64,000 bases of DNA from Flammeovirgaceae bacterium. GTDB lineage: Bacteria > Bacteroidota > Bacteroidia > Cytophagales > Cyclobacteriaceae. The position numbers and the translations under genes were made by a program. The DNA lies in NCBI GenBank assembly GCA_027487845.1, contig JAIYCV010000029.1, forward strand, positions 1-64,000, given 5' to 3'. Below, one piece after another: positions 46,279-57,039 of this stretch; position 1 is the stretch's first letter, and every line of letters begins with the position of its first letter. The notes under the pieces are model-generated. The model was given only the letters and a program-made list of their open reading frames with translations, searched no databases and was not told the origin of the DNA.

Positions 46279-49200
46279 TTATTCTTTAAACACCATCACT
46301 TTTTTACGGATTACGTTATCGGCACCACTATTCAACTGAATGATGTAAATGCCGTTCGAGAAATCTTCTGAATTAATCGTCTTGCTCCGCTGGCCTTCGT
46401 TGATGCTTCCGGTCTGTATTACTTTTCCGACTTGATCGAATAGTTGATATTCCACTTTTTGCGTTGTTATTGATGGCAATTCAATCGTAAATTCTTTATT
46501 CGCTGGGTTGGGGAAAACGGAAATGTCTTCTGCCGTGAGTTCGCCAATGCCAGTAACTACATTCGGATCGTTTATAATACCCGATACTTGCGCCTGATAG
46601 ATTTCGCCCGTCTTTGAGTTTTGCACGAACGCAAATACATATAAGTCATTGGTAGGCAAGTATAGTTTTTTCGGATCGGGTATCCATGTTAACGGGGCAA
46701 AGGTTACCGATTCGTTGGCTTTCAGGTTCCTGTTGAACTTTCTTCCAGAGGCGTTTGGGAGCATTTTCTTAAGTACAAATTCAGAATTTACTTGTCCTCT
46801 GTTTTCGGTTGCTATCAGTTTCTGATTTTCGCTATTGAGCGCGGTAAAGGCAATGGACCGTTCTAATACGCCTACATGTAAGACCGTGCTAGCGGAGTCA
46901 AGGTCGGTAAGTGCGGTTACTTTTACAGGAATGGTGATGCCCGTTTTTTCATCCGATAAAATTCCGCTCAACTCAATAGAAGCATCTGCTAATCTCAATG
47001 CTTGCTGGTCGTACTTACTCGTCCATTCGGAGAACAATGGGTCGCCCGTATTAGGGAAATCTTTTAGGCCATTGAGTCCATCCAGCCTTGATCGGGGCGA
47101 TTCTTTCACATTGTAGAACAATGCCCTTGCACTTGGGTCGTCTGGGTTATCTAAATTAAATGGATCTTTTTCGGGGAACGCAATATGGTAGTTGATATTG
47201 AGCACATCCTGCTGATCAAAGCCAGTTTTCACATTTCCAGTAGTTGTTCTATTGGTTAACGTTTTAAGAAGATCACTTTCACTTTTTTCGTTGGCTGACT
47301 TGTTACCTAGGTTGCTGAAGCTTTCAATTACAACAAGCCTTGTTCGCTCGCCAATAGAGAAGTTATCTAATGCAAAGCCGTTTCCTCTTACATTAACACC
47401 ATCAACACCTGCGAGCGCGAATCTAAATACCAACCGCTTTGACTTTTCTGGCGATATGAAAATACGTTTTCCTTCTTTATCTAGCCCCACAGCAATGGGG
47501 TAACTTAGCGTGTGTTTAGATTCTTTCCAACCTTCCGAGTTGCCGCTCCATCCGTAGTCGCCAACAGTTTGAAGGCCTGGCTTCGATGCAAGCCCCTGGC
47601 TATTGTACCAGTTATAGCCCGAAGGCGTTATTCCATCATAAGTTCCGAGCGTATACCAGGTTTTGCGCGAATCTACAATGTTATAGACGTCAGTTGAAAA
47701 CTGCAACACTACACCATCCGGCACATTTGCATTGTTAGCTTTGAAATTATAATAACTATCGAAGCTCACTAATGGCTTGGCCACCTTAGAGATATCGAAC
47801 GCTGGTGAAAACAGGTAAGATCGCTCACCCGAGTTATAAGGGCCGCTTAAATTGGTCTTCCAAATGCCTTGTCCATTTTCAGGTTTTAATTCAAACGGTA
47901 GGGTAGATCCTACAGCAGGTTTTCCTCTCGCCCACGAAGAAGCGATGGGGCCTACTGCAATATCAAACCATTGCTGGTCGGTTTCAAAGTCAAATTTCTT
48001 GGTACCTGACACCAACGGCAATACGAGTAGCCGTTGAGGCACAAGGGTATTAATACAGCCTATGTTAGAAGTCAATTTCAAGCTGGCGTTATAGAGTCCA
48101 GCTCTCGAATAATTATACTTCACTGAATCGGTGAATGCGGTGGTTATGTCTCGTCTGTTCGCGTCACCAAAATCCCAGGTTAACTGTTTAATGCCGTCAT
48201 TTGCCGAAGTGGCCGTTGCGACATTGGTTAAATTGAAGTAGAAATCACTTCCCGTTGAAACGCCCTTAAAATCGAAGGTAACCGTAGGAACTGCGCCTAC
48301 CTTTACATTGGCGGTATAGGGTTTCGATTGACATCCATAATTAGAAGTAACCACATGCGTTGCCGTGTAAGTTGCGAAACTACTATAGCTGTGAAGCGGC
48401 TTTTCTGCCACTCCTATGTTCTGGGAAGTAGAGCCTAGCAAAGAGCCTTTGCTCGCATCCGTAATTGAGTTTACATTGGGACTTACGGAGTTAAGAGGAT
48501 CGCCAAAGTCCCACGTAAATTTATCTACCGTATTGGTCACTCCCGTAACATCAGTAATATCAAATTTACTTATAAATTCAACCGGTCTATTTTCGCAGTA
48601 CGCATCATTCTTACCAGCAAGCACATTTACGCTTGACTGAGAAACTGCATTAAAGGTTACGGTTGGGTTGGGTGCTATACGTAGAGTGATGTATCCCGTT
48701 CCAGAGACGGGCGAAATGTTTTCTCTAAATGTGTAGCCCAATTTGATGTTTTGATAGCCATTGTTATTGGGGTTATTCATTAGTGCTTTTCGCAACACGT
48801 CTGGTGTTAATGTTGCTGTTCCATTGCCGATATCAATAAAACCAGGTACTGTGACGGTTACCGCGAGGTGTGTGATTGTGTTAGAGGGGCTAAAAGCATA
48901 GTCTAACGTAATTGTCTTAAAATCGCTGGATACGGCTAAGACACTTTTAGATTGACTAATACTGGTTCCGGTGCTGGTGAATCCAAATATATTTACGTTG
49001 TCATTAACCTTTAAGCTTACTGGCTTTGACAAGGTAACTTGGGTGTTGCCCCCAACATTGGTTCCTGCGTTCGTTGTCGTTATCTCAAGATTTTTGGCCC
49101 AGAAAATCAATCCATCGGAAGCATTTTCCAAGGAGAACGAACCCACCGATGTGCCCGCTAAGGCATTAGGCAATCCGTTGAACGTGATGGGAGACGCCCC

Positions 49201-52200
49201 AGAAATGGAAGGAATTACACCATCTTCGCAATAAACCAATACATTGTTATCAGTTGCTGGCGGTGCTGTACTTTTTGCAAATTCAATAATTGGTACGGGG
49301 GCAAAAAACAACTCGACTTCTTGCCTAAGAGGGATATAAACGGAGAAGTCCGCGGTACTTTGGTACCTGCCAACAAAATGAATTTTTCCTAACGATCCTC
49401 CCTTCCAAAAATCTCCTTTCGGTTTTGTGTTGGGATTAATATAATCATCGATAGTGATTTTTTTGCTTGCATCATTCTGTATTGCATTAATGATCTTAGT
49501 GTAATCCCACTGGTAGTCTCTAAAGTACCCTTCGCTGTTGCTGTTAACGGGTATGGTTTTGACCGATACTGGAATCTGTTTCACCAGTTTTCTCCAGGCT
49601 GTTCCCCGCATTATTTGTGTCGTATCTTTGGGTGAATCACCAGCATAACGATCAGGAAGATCAGCATAAAGATCAATTAGCCTATACCCAGCTACATCGG
49701 TGTTATAAAGAGTTGGTAAAGAATTGTCTGGAAAGACGCCATCCAAAACGAATCCGGTTGGGAAGTTAGGATTTACAAGTGCTTGCTTTGTCCCCATGGG
49801 TACGTTATTTACGTCCTTTCCTAAATTCTTTGCGATCGGGAAGTTATGGTCATACACATAATATTGGTTACTGGCAGTTGAAACGCAGCCATTCAAATCT
49901 GTGTGTGTGATGGTAATATCAAAAGGGGCATTAAGGGGAGCACTTGTCAAGCTAAGTAAATCATTTGTAATTGCAGTCCCGCTAAAAATATCGATACCGT
50001 AATCATTCGCATTTTCTAGTTTCGGGATCAACCGAATAAAACCACTGATTGTTGGATCTTTGTCCTGATAATTATCAGGTATGGCAGCAATGATATCTTT
50101 CGCCTTATTGAAGCCAAAGGAGCTAAAATCGTTGTCCTTAGAGAAGCTGTTGTCAAAGTTTGGATTGCCTAGCGCTAAGGTTGAAATTGAACCTAATTTA
50201 CTGAGGCTATTTAATTTGGTGGAACTGGTTAGCTGTGCATTTCCTGCAAAAGGAATAATGTCTCCGGCAATGCTTCCACCAGCACTTTTTATATAAATGT
50301 CAGAGATAACAATATTATCAATACTTCCCATTCCTTGATTTATATAGCTAACGGTAGCGATCGTGTTGTTTACAAGAGAAACGCTTAAGGAAGTTTGGTC
50401 GAAGTCGCTACCATTTAAGGTCACTTTGGGTTTATTGATGAATTGAAACCCTGTTGGCAAAAGGATATTGAAATCCTGAGTTGAGCTTGATTTGAAATCA
50501 CTAGCAACTCCTTCAGTTAATATGATGGGTTCGGTAAGTAGTGTGCTGCTACTAGGACAAACGCTATAAATCGGTTGGTTAAATAGTCGATTATTCCGAA
50601 GGGTCGGAGTGGTTATCTGAACAGTGGGCCCGGTGCCTCCGATGGGATAGCCAATGCCAACTACATACGATCCATATGGACTGGGTGCAACTATTGGTGT
50701 AGGCAACGCATTATTTTCAGCATAAACCCAGATGTCATACGCTTTGTTAGGAAGAAGAGAACCTGCAAATGAAACAAATTGAGCTGCATTTACTTGACTG
50801 ATGACAAAGCTGTTAAAGGCTACCACCGAGTTTGGATTTGCAAGCAAGAATGCAGCAGGTGATTTTATATCAGCATTTGTTGGTTTGGTGGTGTACTTGG
50901 ATGGGTCAAGCACCAAAAAGTAGCCTGTGCCTTGTTGATCAAACTTTACACTGAATGAACCCACGGTGGAATTTACAAATGAAGGTTTGATATCAAGTAA
51001 CTTAGGGGGATTAGGGCTGCTTACCTTAAAATACAATGCGCCATTGTAGGAAATCCCTCCAAAAAAATTCAGTGCATTATCAGAAATACCAGAATCAATA
51101 TTGTTTCCAGAGGAGCCCTTAGCGATTTTTATGTAATATAGTGAATCTGGCTGCAAGGTTATGCCAGACGGAATTCTAAAACTAATGGGATTTGCCGTTG
51201 CCACATTTTTATCAATAGAATAATTTCCATTGATGGCAGTTAAATCAGCTATTTTTTGGTTCGTGGTTCGCTTGTACAATTCAATTTTTCCATCTAGTGA
51301 CCAAACCCCAACATCAAAGGCAAGATCTATTTGCTTAATATCAGGATCTACATTTAGCTGAGCGTTAAAAGGACTTGTACCAGAACCATTGGTTGTTAGC
51401 AAGGTGGGCGGGCGTGTAGATGCAAATTGATACTGGGTTCCGATAACATTTCCAGACGCACTTCCTTGCGAGACCACTATGTTTCCAGCGGTCGATGAAC
51501 CATATCCATCAGAAATTAATTGAGGGGTTAGCTGTTGAGTTTTATTATCGGCTGTTACGCTAACATCACAAACCAAGAAATACGACTTTGGTGATGAATT
51601 TCCAGTATTCACGTCAAATAGGGCAGGAGCAGGGTTAGTCCCCCAATCGACTGTGACGAGGTCAAGATCAGTGTTGCTTTTGGAGGAGCCTTGGGTTAAC
51701 GTAGCACCTTGCAGTGTTACATCAGATCCGTTCACATCCCTTACCTTAAAGTTTTGAAGGATAGTTTTACTTGCGGTTTTATAGGGGAAGTCAAAGGTGA
51801 AAGTTAATCTTTTCAGAGCGGGTTCGTTAACAGAGCTGTTGTCAGCGGTGAACGTAACCCCAAAAATGACGGCATTATTTGTGCCGCCTTTTATGTTATT
51901 GGTTGTCAACACACCAGATGGATTAATTGTGGCACTGACGTCCATCACTCGAATTGGCTGGCAAGGGATTGACCCGCCCGTGTTGCTCGAAAGGCCGTTG
52001 GCAGTAATCGTCAACGTGCCATCACCTGTCGAAGTATAATAGAAGGAACCAGAAAGGATCGTATTTGTCGGTAAGGACAATTCGCCAAGAGCGAATTGGT
52101 AAGAAGTGGTAGCCAGTTGGGCGGAACTACTTATGGTAGCGTTTTGATAATTTACGTTCGGATTTCCTTTATCATAGTCCAAATCAACTAATCCAAAGAC

Positions 52201-55200
52201 ATCTCGCGCCATCACTATTGGCGGAGCAAAGGGCTGGTTTATACCCGCGATCAAATTCGGTGGCTGTGTAGTAAAGTCTAAGCGAGTTGCATTTACTTCA
52301 ATTTTATTGGCAATCTCTCCTCCTGAAGTGGTCGAAGGTGTCTGCAAACCGCCATTAACACCTCCAATTAAGTTTGGGTCGGGCGCGGAGGGGTTCGTGC
52401 CTTTAAAATTGGAACCACCAAAAGCCGTGGCTGCACTGATACGTAGGCCGATTGGGTCGTTATCTGCAACTGAGGCCACGTTGTCCAAAAACGTAACCAA
52501 TATGCTCACTGCAATATCTTGCTCGTCAGGTGCGATAATGTCCACGCTCGTAAATGTGGTAGTTGACTTTCCGCTTATCAATGCAGCCGGTGGCATTTCT
52601 TGCACTTCCACCCCGTTTACGTAGAGGGCAATGCTCCGTATGGGCAACTTAGCGCCTCCCGTGTACAATTCTAAGCTTACATCTTTTAACGTGGTAGCGG
52701 CACCATCTATATCGCGCAGCGTGCCACTGGCATAGGGCTTGGACGGGTCACCGTCTTGAACTAAGAAGCGTGCCAGCTCGTAGCCATTGGTGGTGGAGGT
52801 AATATTGGCAGTTTGATAAGAAATGTAATTAATATCAGCCGCAAAAGTGTATGTGGGATCGTCCGCAAGGCGCGAATCAAACGAAGTAAGCACGCTGATA
52901 GCGCTCGATGTGCCTGTGATGCTGGGTGATGACGCACTTAACTCTAACTGGGTTGTTGTTGTGCCAGAGATAAATTGGAAGTTGGTTGGAAAGTTTAAAA
53001 CGCCTGCTGCAAAGGCACCTGCGGGGTTATTTGCGGTGCTAAAAGCAGAAGTGTTGCTAAACCCAGAAACCGAACCCGCATAATCCAAATCAAGATTTTG
53101 ATTAACGTCCCTCGCTTCCGCCACCACGCTAAAAGGCACATACACACTGGCGCTGGCGGGTAGGGTAGTGAAGTCTATTTGCGTGGCAACCACCTCAATC
53201 TGGTTTTGTGTGCCACTCACATTGCTTTCTATGCTGGTAGGGGCGGAGTTGGCAAACTGTGAAGAACCGGTGGCTGCGCTAGCGATGGATGCAACTGAAA
53301 AAGAAATTATTTGATTATCGGTTACTCCGCTACTTCTAAAGATCCCTCTTACCTGAATTACCTTTTGTGAATTGTCGTTGATTGGCAGCGGAGTTGCAAG
53401 GTTAAACGTAACCCCACCCGACGTAGCTACTGTCGCTGAAATTGCTACTGAACTCAACTGTGTGCTACCATCGTACAGCAACAATTGACTTAAGTTTTGA
53501 AGATTGGTAACGTTTAATCTCAATGACGATAGCCGAGTTGCAATTACATCTTGATCATTTAAACCAGCCCCTCCATCGCGAATGGTAAATTCATCCAGTG
53601 CAATTTCACTGGAAGTAAAGTTATTGTGAAGAATGTCAGAAGAGTAACTGAAGGAATTATGAATTACATCGGAAGATAAAGACGTGGTAGCAGGCGTATT
53701 GACTAAATAATTGACTGTAAGACTTGCTGGATCTGATGAGGTTACATTAGGAGACAGTGAATAGGGATAGACCCTTACGGAATAGTCGGCTCCGGGTGTT
53801 AGCCCGGTAAAGGTGGTTGTGGATGCTCCGTAGGTAACGTTTCGTACCGTGCTGCTATTCGGTTGAAAGACCCCGTCCACCGGATCGGAAAACGTGGTGG
53901 GTGACAAAACAACCAAGTAATGAGTAGGAAGATTGAATCCCAGGGCATCCGCCCATGTGGCGGTGATATCAGTTCCTGAACTCGACTTTGAAGTCGTGAC
54001 AGCGAGCACGTCAGAAGAAGGTTCTGGCAAGGCGAAATTGTAGGTGCCTCCCGTTGTGCCAACAGCTACCTTGTTTCCACCAATGTCAACTGCGGTGCCG
54101 TTGGGCAGGAAGTCTATTCGTAATGGACCACTTCCACTTGCATAACGTATGTTGATCTTAAAGACGCTTTGCGAAACTGGTTCAATACGAGTACCTACGG
54201 AAGGTGCAACAAGATTAAGTAAAGAAGAATTGAAGGTAGATCCCAAGTTAGAGTTATAGTTAGCATCACTGAAAGTGGTAATTGGTTCCGAGAAGGTTAC
54301 GGTATAATAGGTGTTATCGGTATTGGGGATTCGTGTGGTACCATTTACAGAAACGCTCCAAGAGTCAATGATACTAGTATTTACCGCCATGGTTACAGTA
54401 GGGGCAATGTCGTCCCTCAATGTATAAAGCGTGGAAGTTAATGTGGCGGGGGTGGTGACCAGTTGCGACAGCCCGATACTGGCGAGCGTATTAAAGCTCA
54501 ATTGAATCGTAGGTAGAGCAGTGGCAAAATAAGGTTCTAAGTTAGCGCTAATGAAGTAATAATAAGTTGTTGCACTAGGGATCGTTTCACCCGTAATGGA
54601 AGAAAACGAAATGGTACTGCTGGTGGTATTTACAGTGGCAGTTAGTACTGTGTTATCTCCCGCGGTGGCAAAATTGTTATCCAGCGAACGGACAAGTGCA
54701 ATGTTCTTAATCAGACCTGTTGGGTTGGCAGTGGTAGAAAGGGTTAAACTCGTAACGTCTACTGATGCATCTTGATTAAAAGCAGAGAAACCCAGTAGTG
54801 CAACCCGACTACCCACACTGGCAGTGCTGGTGGGTATTGGACTCGCTGCCACACCAGTGGTAGCCAGCGCAATAAAAGTGGGAGATGTAATGTTCGCAGT
54901 CAAACCTGTGGGCTGAATCAACGAATAATTACCCGATTGAGGCCCGTTAATGGAATACCCAGAAACTATAACCGGAATATCATTAGCCACTGCTGATGAG
55001 GTGAAAGTTGCTACTGCCGATCCCGTCAATAAATTTACTCCACCAGCAATCACGCCAACCAGATTTGGAGTTCCAGTTATGGTGGCGGAGGTGGTAGTGT
55101 CAAATTCTTTATTGTTTATGCTAATGCCCGTAATCGTTAATGTGGCAGGTGTGATGTTGGCGGTTAGGCCAGTTGGTTGTGTTAAAGAATAATTGGCTGC

Positions 55201-56868
55201 TTGAGCTCCAGAAATACTATAACCAGAGACCGTGACCGGAATGGCGTTGGCAACAGTCGAGGCTGTAAAGGATGCAGTTGCTGACCCGGTATTGAGGGTA
55301 ACACCGCCTGCTATAACTCCCACAAGGGAAGCGGTTCCAGCAATAGTCGCTGAGGGAGTGTTATCAAACACTTTATCATTAATACTAATGCCAACAATCG
55401 TGATCGGTTTTTGGGTAATGTTTGCAGTTAAGCCTGTCGGCTGCGTCAGTGAATAATTCCCTGCATTCGCACCACTAATTGAATAGCCAGATAGGGTAAT
55501 GGGTTTAGAAGTACCCACCGCTGCCGTGTTAAAAGTAGCCGAAGGCGATCCGCCCAATGTAACACCACCTGCAATCACCCCAACCAGATTTGGGGTTCCA
55601 GTTATTGTGGCGGATGTGGTATTGTCAAAAACTTTATTGTTTATGCTAATGCCCGTAATAGTTAATGTAGCAGGTGTAATATTGCCGGTAAGCCCGGTGG
55701 GTTGGCTAAGGGTATAATTGCCGCTGTTTGTACCGGCTATGCTATAACCACTTATCGTAACCGGAATGCCCGTGTTAACTGCAACTGTGGTAAAAGTTGC
55801 CACTGCCGATCCTGTGTTGAGAGTGACTCCGCCAGCCAGCACACCACTCAAGGCAGCTGTTCCCGCAATGGTTGCTGTAGCCGTGTTGTCATACACTTTC
55901 GGGCTAATGCTAATACCCGTAATTGTTAGCGTTTCAGGAGTGATATCAGCGGTAAGCCCTGTTGGCTGACTAATCGAATAATTCCCTGCTTGAGCGCCAG
56001 TTAATGTATAGCTTGTATTAATAACCAACGCGCTGCCAACATCTGTCTGAGCAAATGTGGCACCCGGTGCGCTTAGAGCCACATCGTCTCCAGAAAGTAC
56101 TCCCGGGTTTAATACTGCAGAGCCAGTCAGGGTGGCAGCAGTTGTATTGTCAAATACTTTGTTATTGCCTGTTACTCCTGTAAGGTCAATGGTAAGGGCA
56201 ATTTGCGTAATATCACCTGTTAGGCCCGTAGGCTGCACAAGGATATAATTCCCAATATCGCTTCCAGTAATTGCAAACCCCGTCACCGTGATGGATTTTG
56301 CGTTGCCCGCAGCGGCATCGGCAAAAGAAAAAGTAGCTGAGGAGGCATCTATGTGTACGTCTTCTGAACCAAGAACGCCCACAAGCGAAGGGGATCCACT
56401 CACAGAAGCAGCCGTAGTTTGGTCATAGACTTTGTTATCGCCTGCAATGCCTGTTATTGTAAGGTTTTTGGCTAAAACAGTGGCGTTGCTATCTCCAATA
56501 TCTTTTGTGAGGGTTGTTGCGCCTGCGGAGGCGCAATCTACAGTTCCAGTTTGGTAATTAGCTACAATTGCCGTTGCCGCAATTCTAACATAAATGGTAG
56601 TTGTACTCACAGTCCCACTAGTTGGGGTGAGGGAAAGTGAAGAGGCGTAACCGCTGCTGCTTGAAAGAGAAACTTCTAGGCCAGTAGTTGATGGAGTGAT
56701 TGTAATATCACTTGTGAGGGCTGTACCGGATACAGTAAACGTATCGCTTCCCGAAGCGGTACCGTAGGTAGTATTGGGTAAATTGGCATCTCCACTTGAA
56801 AGGTTTATGTTTTGTGCATTGGCAATCCCAGCAATCCCAAGCAAAACAACAAATAGAAATCTTTTCAT
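46279..56868 (-). CDS. Giant T9SS type-A surface protein with YDG repeats
   Basis: A 3,529-aa secreted protein with a signal peptide ending IANAQ. A short beta domain (20-134) is followed by six tandem YDG/MBG-type repeats (135-663), each 87-89 residues with the core NKVFDNTTSATITG and YSLTQPTGLTANIT. Long beta-sandwich stretches follow, including an FN3-like one (PGADYSVRVYPYS). Two PKD-like domains (FTWDFGDP, LTWDFGD) come next, then a jelly-roll-like segment. Close to the end is an Omp28-like region (VVIESFSNLG, NINYHIAFPEKDPF, SPRSRLDG) without the usual thiol pair. The last 80 residues (SVFPNPANKEFTIELP to RKKVMVFKE) are a type-A T9SS sorting domain. It lies 171 bp after the lipoprotein gene, so it may be read from the STAND operon or from its own promoter. 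Confidence 0.9.
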   Translation of the reverse strand: MKRFLFVVLLGIAGIANAQNINLSSGDANLPNTTYGTASGSDTFTVSGTALTSDITITPSTTGLEVSLSSSSGYASSLSLTPTSGTVSTTTIYVRIAATAIVANYQTGTVDCASAGATTLTKDIGDSNATVLAKNLTITGIAGDNKVYDQTTAASVSGSPSLVGVLGSEDVHIDASSATFSFADAAAGNAKSITVTGFAITGSDIGNYILVQPTGLTGDITQIALTIDLTGVTGNNKVFDNTTAATLTGSAVLNPGVLSGDDVALSAPGATFAQTDVGSALVINTSYTLTGAQAGNYSISQPTGLTADITPETLTITGISISPKVYDNTATATIAGTAALSGVLAGGVTLNTGSAVATFTTVAVNTGIPVTISGYSIAGTNSGNYTLSQPTGLTGNITPATLTITGISINNKVFDNTTSATITGTPNLVGVIAGGVTLGGSPSATFNTAAVGTSKPITLSGYSISGANAGNYSLTQPTGLTANITQKPITIVGISINDKVFDNTPSATIAGTASLVGVIAGGVTLNTGSATASFTASTVANAIPVTVSGYSISGAQAANYSLTQPTGLTANITPATLTITGISINNKEFDTTTSATITGTPNLVGVIAGGVNLLTGSAVATFTSSAVANDIPVIVSGYSINGPQSGNYSLIQPTGLTANITSPTFIALATTGVAASPIPTSTASVGSRVALLGFSAFNQDASVDVTSLTLSTTANPTGLIKNIALVRSLDNNFATAGDNTVLTATVNTTSSTISFSSITGETIPSATTYYYFISANLEPYFATALPTIQLSFNTLASIGLSQLVTTPATLTSTLYTLRDDIAPTVTMAVNTSIIDSWSVSVNGTTRIPNTDNTYYTVTFSEPITTFSDANYNSNLGSTFNSSLLNLVAPSVGTRIEPVSQSVFKINIRYASGSGPLRIDFLPNGTAVDIGGNKVAVGTTGGTYNFALPEPSSDVLAVTTSKSSSGTDITATWADALGFNLPTHYLVVLSPTTFSDPVDGVFQPNSSTVRNVTYGASTTTFTGLTPGADYSVRVYPYSLSPNVTSSDPASLTVNYLVNTPATTSLSSDVIHNSFSYSSDILHNNFTSSEIALDEFTIRDGGAGLNDQDVIATRLSSLRLNVTNLQNLSQLLLYDGSTQLSSVAISATVATSGGVTFNLATPLPINDNSQKVIQVRGIFRSSGVTDNQIISFSVASIASAATGSSQFANSAPTSIESNVSGTQNQIEVVATQIDFTTLPASASVYVPFSVVAEARDVNQNLDLDYAGSVSGFSNTSAFSTANNPAGAFAAGVLNFPTNFQFISGTTTTQLELSASSPSITGTSSAISVLTSFDSRLADDPTYTFAADINYISYQTANITSTTNGYELARFLVQDGDPSKPYASGTLRDIDGAATTLKDVSLELYTGGAKLPIRSIALYVNGVEVQEMPPAALISGKSTTTFTSVDIIAPDEQDIAVSILVTFLDNVASVADNDPIGLRISAATAFGGSNFKGTNPSAPDPNLIGGVNGGLQTPSTTSGGEIANKIEVNATRLDFTTQPPNLIAGINQPFAPPIVMARDVFGLVDLDYDKGNPNVNYQNATISSSAQLATTSYQFALGELSLPTNTILSGSFYYTSTGDGTLTITANGLSSNTGGSIPCQPIRVMDVSATINPSGVLTTNNIKGGTNNAVIFGVTFTADNSSVNEPALKRLTFTFDFPYKTASKTILQNFKVRDVNGSDVTLQGATLTQGSSKSNTDLDLVTVDWGTNPAPALFDVNTGNSSPKSYFLVCDVSVTADNKTQQLTPQLISDGYGSSTAGNIVVSQGSASGNVIGTQYQFASTRPPTLLTTNGSGTSPFNAQLNVDPDIKQIDLAFDVGVWSLDGKIELYKRTTNQKIADLTAINGNYSIDKNVATANPISFRIPSGITLQPDSLYYIKIAKGSSGNNIDSGISDNALNFFGGISYNGALYFKVSSPNPPKLLDIKPSFVNSTVGSFSVKFDQQGTGYFLVLDPSKYTTKPTNADIKSPAAFLLANPNSVVAFNSFVISQVNAAQFVSFAGSLLPNKAYDIWVYAENNALPTPIVAPSPYGSYVVGIGYPIGGTGPTVQITTPTLRNNRLFNQPIYSVCPSSSTLLTEPIILTEGVASDFKSSSTQDFNILLPTGFQFINKPKVTLNGSDFDQTSLSVSLVNNTIATVSYINQGMGSIDNIVISDIYIKSAGGSIAGDIIPFAGNAQLTSSTKLNSLSKLGSISTLALGNPNFDNSFSKDNDFSSFGFNKAKDIIAAIPDNYQDKDPTISGFIRLIPKLENANDYGIDIFSGTAITNDLLSLTSAPLNAPFDITITHTDLNGCVSTASNQYYVYDHNFPIAKNLGKDVNNVPMGTKQALVNPNFPTGFVLDGVFPDNSLPTLYNTDVAGYRLIDLYADLPDRYAGDSPKDTTQIMRGTAWRKLVKQIPVSVKTIPVNSNSEGYFRDYQWDYTKIINAIQNDASKKITIDDYINPNTKPKGDFWKGGSLGKIHFVGRYQSTADFSVYIPLRQEVELFFAPVPIIEFAKSTAPPATDNNVLVYCEDGVIPSISGASPITFNGLPNALAGTSVGSFSLENASDGLIFWAKNLEITTTNAGTNVGGNTQVTLSKPVSLKVNDNVNIFGFTSTGTSISQSKSVLAVSSDFKTITLDYAFSPSNTITHLAVTVTVPGFIDIGNGTATLTPDVLRKALMNNPNNNGYQNIKLGYTFRENISPVSGTGYITLRIAPNPTVTFNAVSQSSVNVLAGKNDAYCENRPVEFISKFDITDVTGVTNTVDKFTWDFGDPLNSVSPNVNSITDASKGSLLGSTSQNIGVAEKPLHSYSSFATYTATHVVTSNYGCQSKPYTANVKVGAVPTVTFDFKGVSTGSDFYFNLTNVATATSANDGIKQLTWDFGDANRRDITTAFTDSVKYNYSRAGLYNASLKLTSNIGCINTLVPQRLLVLPLVSGTKKFDFETDQQWFDIAVGPIASSWARGKPAVGSTLPFELKPENGQGIWKTNLSGPYNSGERSYLFSPAFDISKVAKPLVSFDSYYNFKANNANVPDGVVLQFSTDVYNIVDSRKTWYTLGTYDGITPSGYNWYNSQGLASKPGLQTVGDYGWSGNSEGWKESKHTLSYPIAVGLDKEGKRIFISPEKSKRLVFRFALAGVDGVNVRGNGFALDNFSIGERTRLVVIESFSNLGNKSANEKSESDLLKTLTNRTTTGNVKTGFDQQDVLNINYHIAFPEKDPFNLDNPDDPSARALFYNVKESPRSRLDGLNGLKDFPNTGDPLFSEWTSKYDQQALRLADASIELSGILSDEKTGITIPVKVTALTDLDSASTVLHVGVLERSIAFTALNSENQKLIATENRGQVNSEFVLKKMLPNASGRKFNRNLKANESVTFAPLTWIPDPKKLYLPTNDLYVFAFVQNSKTGEIYQAQVSGIINDPNVVTGIGELTAEDISVFPNPANKEFTIELPSITTQKVEYQLFDQVGKVIQTGSINEGQRSKTINSEDFSNGIYIIQLNSGADNVIRKKVMVFKE
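54880..56466 (-). repeat. Six tandem YDG-type repeats (coding)
   Basis: Repeat units of 261-267 bp encode residues 135-663 of the giant protein. Units 3 to 6 are most alike in DNA and protein. Units 4 and 6 share INNK[VE]FD and SATITGTPNLVGVIAGGV almost exactly, pointing to recent duplication or gene conversion. Units 1 and 2 are more diverged. Confidence 0.9.
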
Positions 56869-57039
56869 ACAATAAAATTTACTTTACTTCAAAACAAATG
56901 ATTAATAAGAATATAAAGTCCAAGATTTTATAACAGCACACACCCAAGCAATGGAATTGCTAAGGTTTAAACTTTATTTTGTTTATCCTGTACTTTCAAT
57001 TTAGATCAAAGCCATACAGGTTTTTTTTGCGTTAACTAG

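Noticed and set aside
53799..54062. Frames overlapping the giant YDG gene on either strand
   Set aside because: They arise from its repetitive Thr/Ser/Gly-rich coding DNA in other frames and have no signal of their own.
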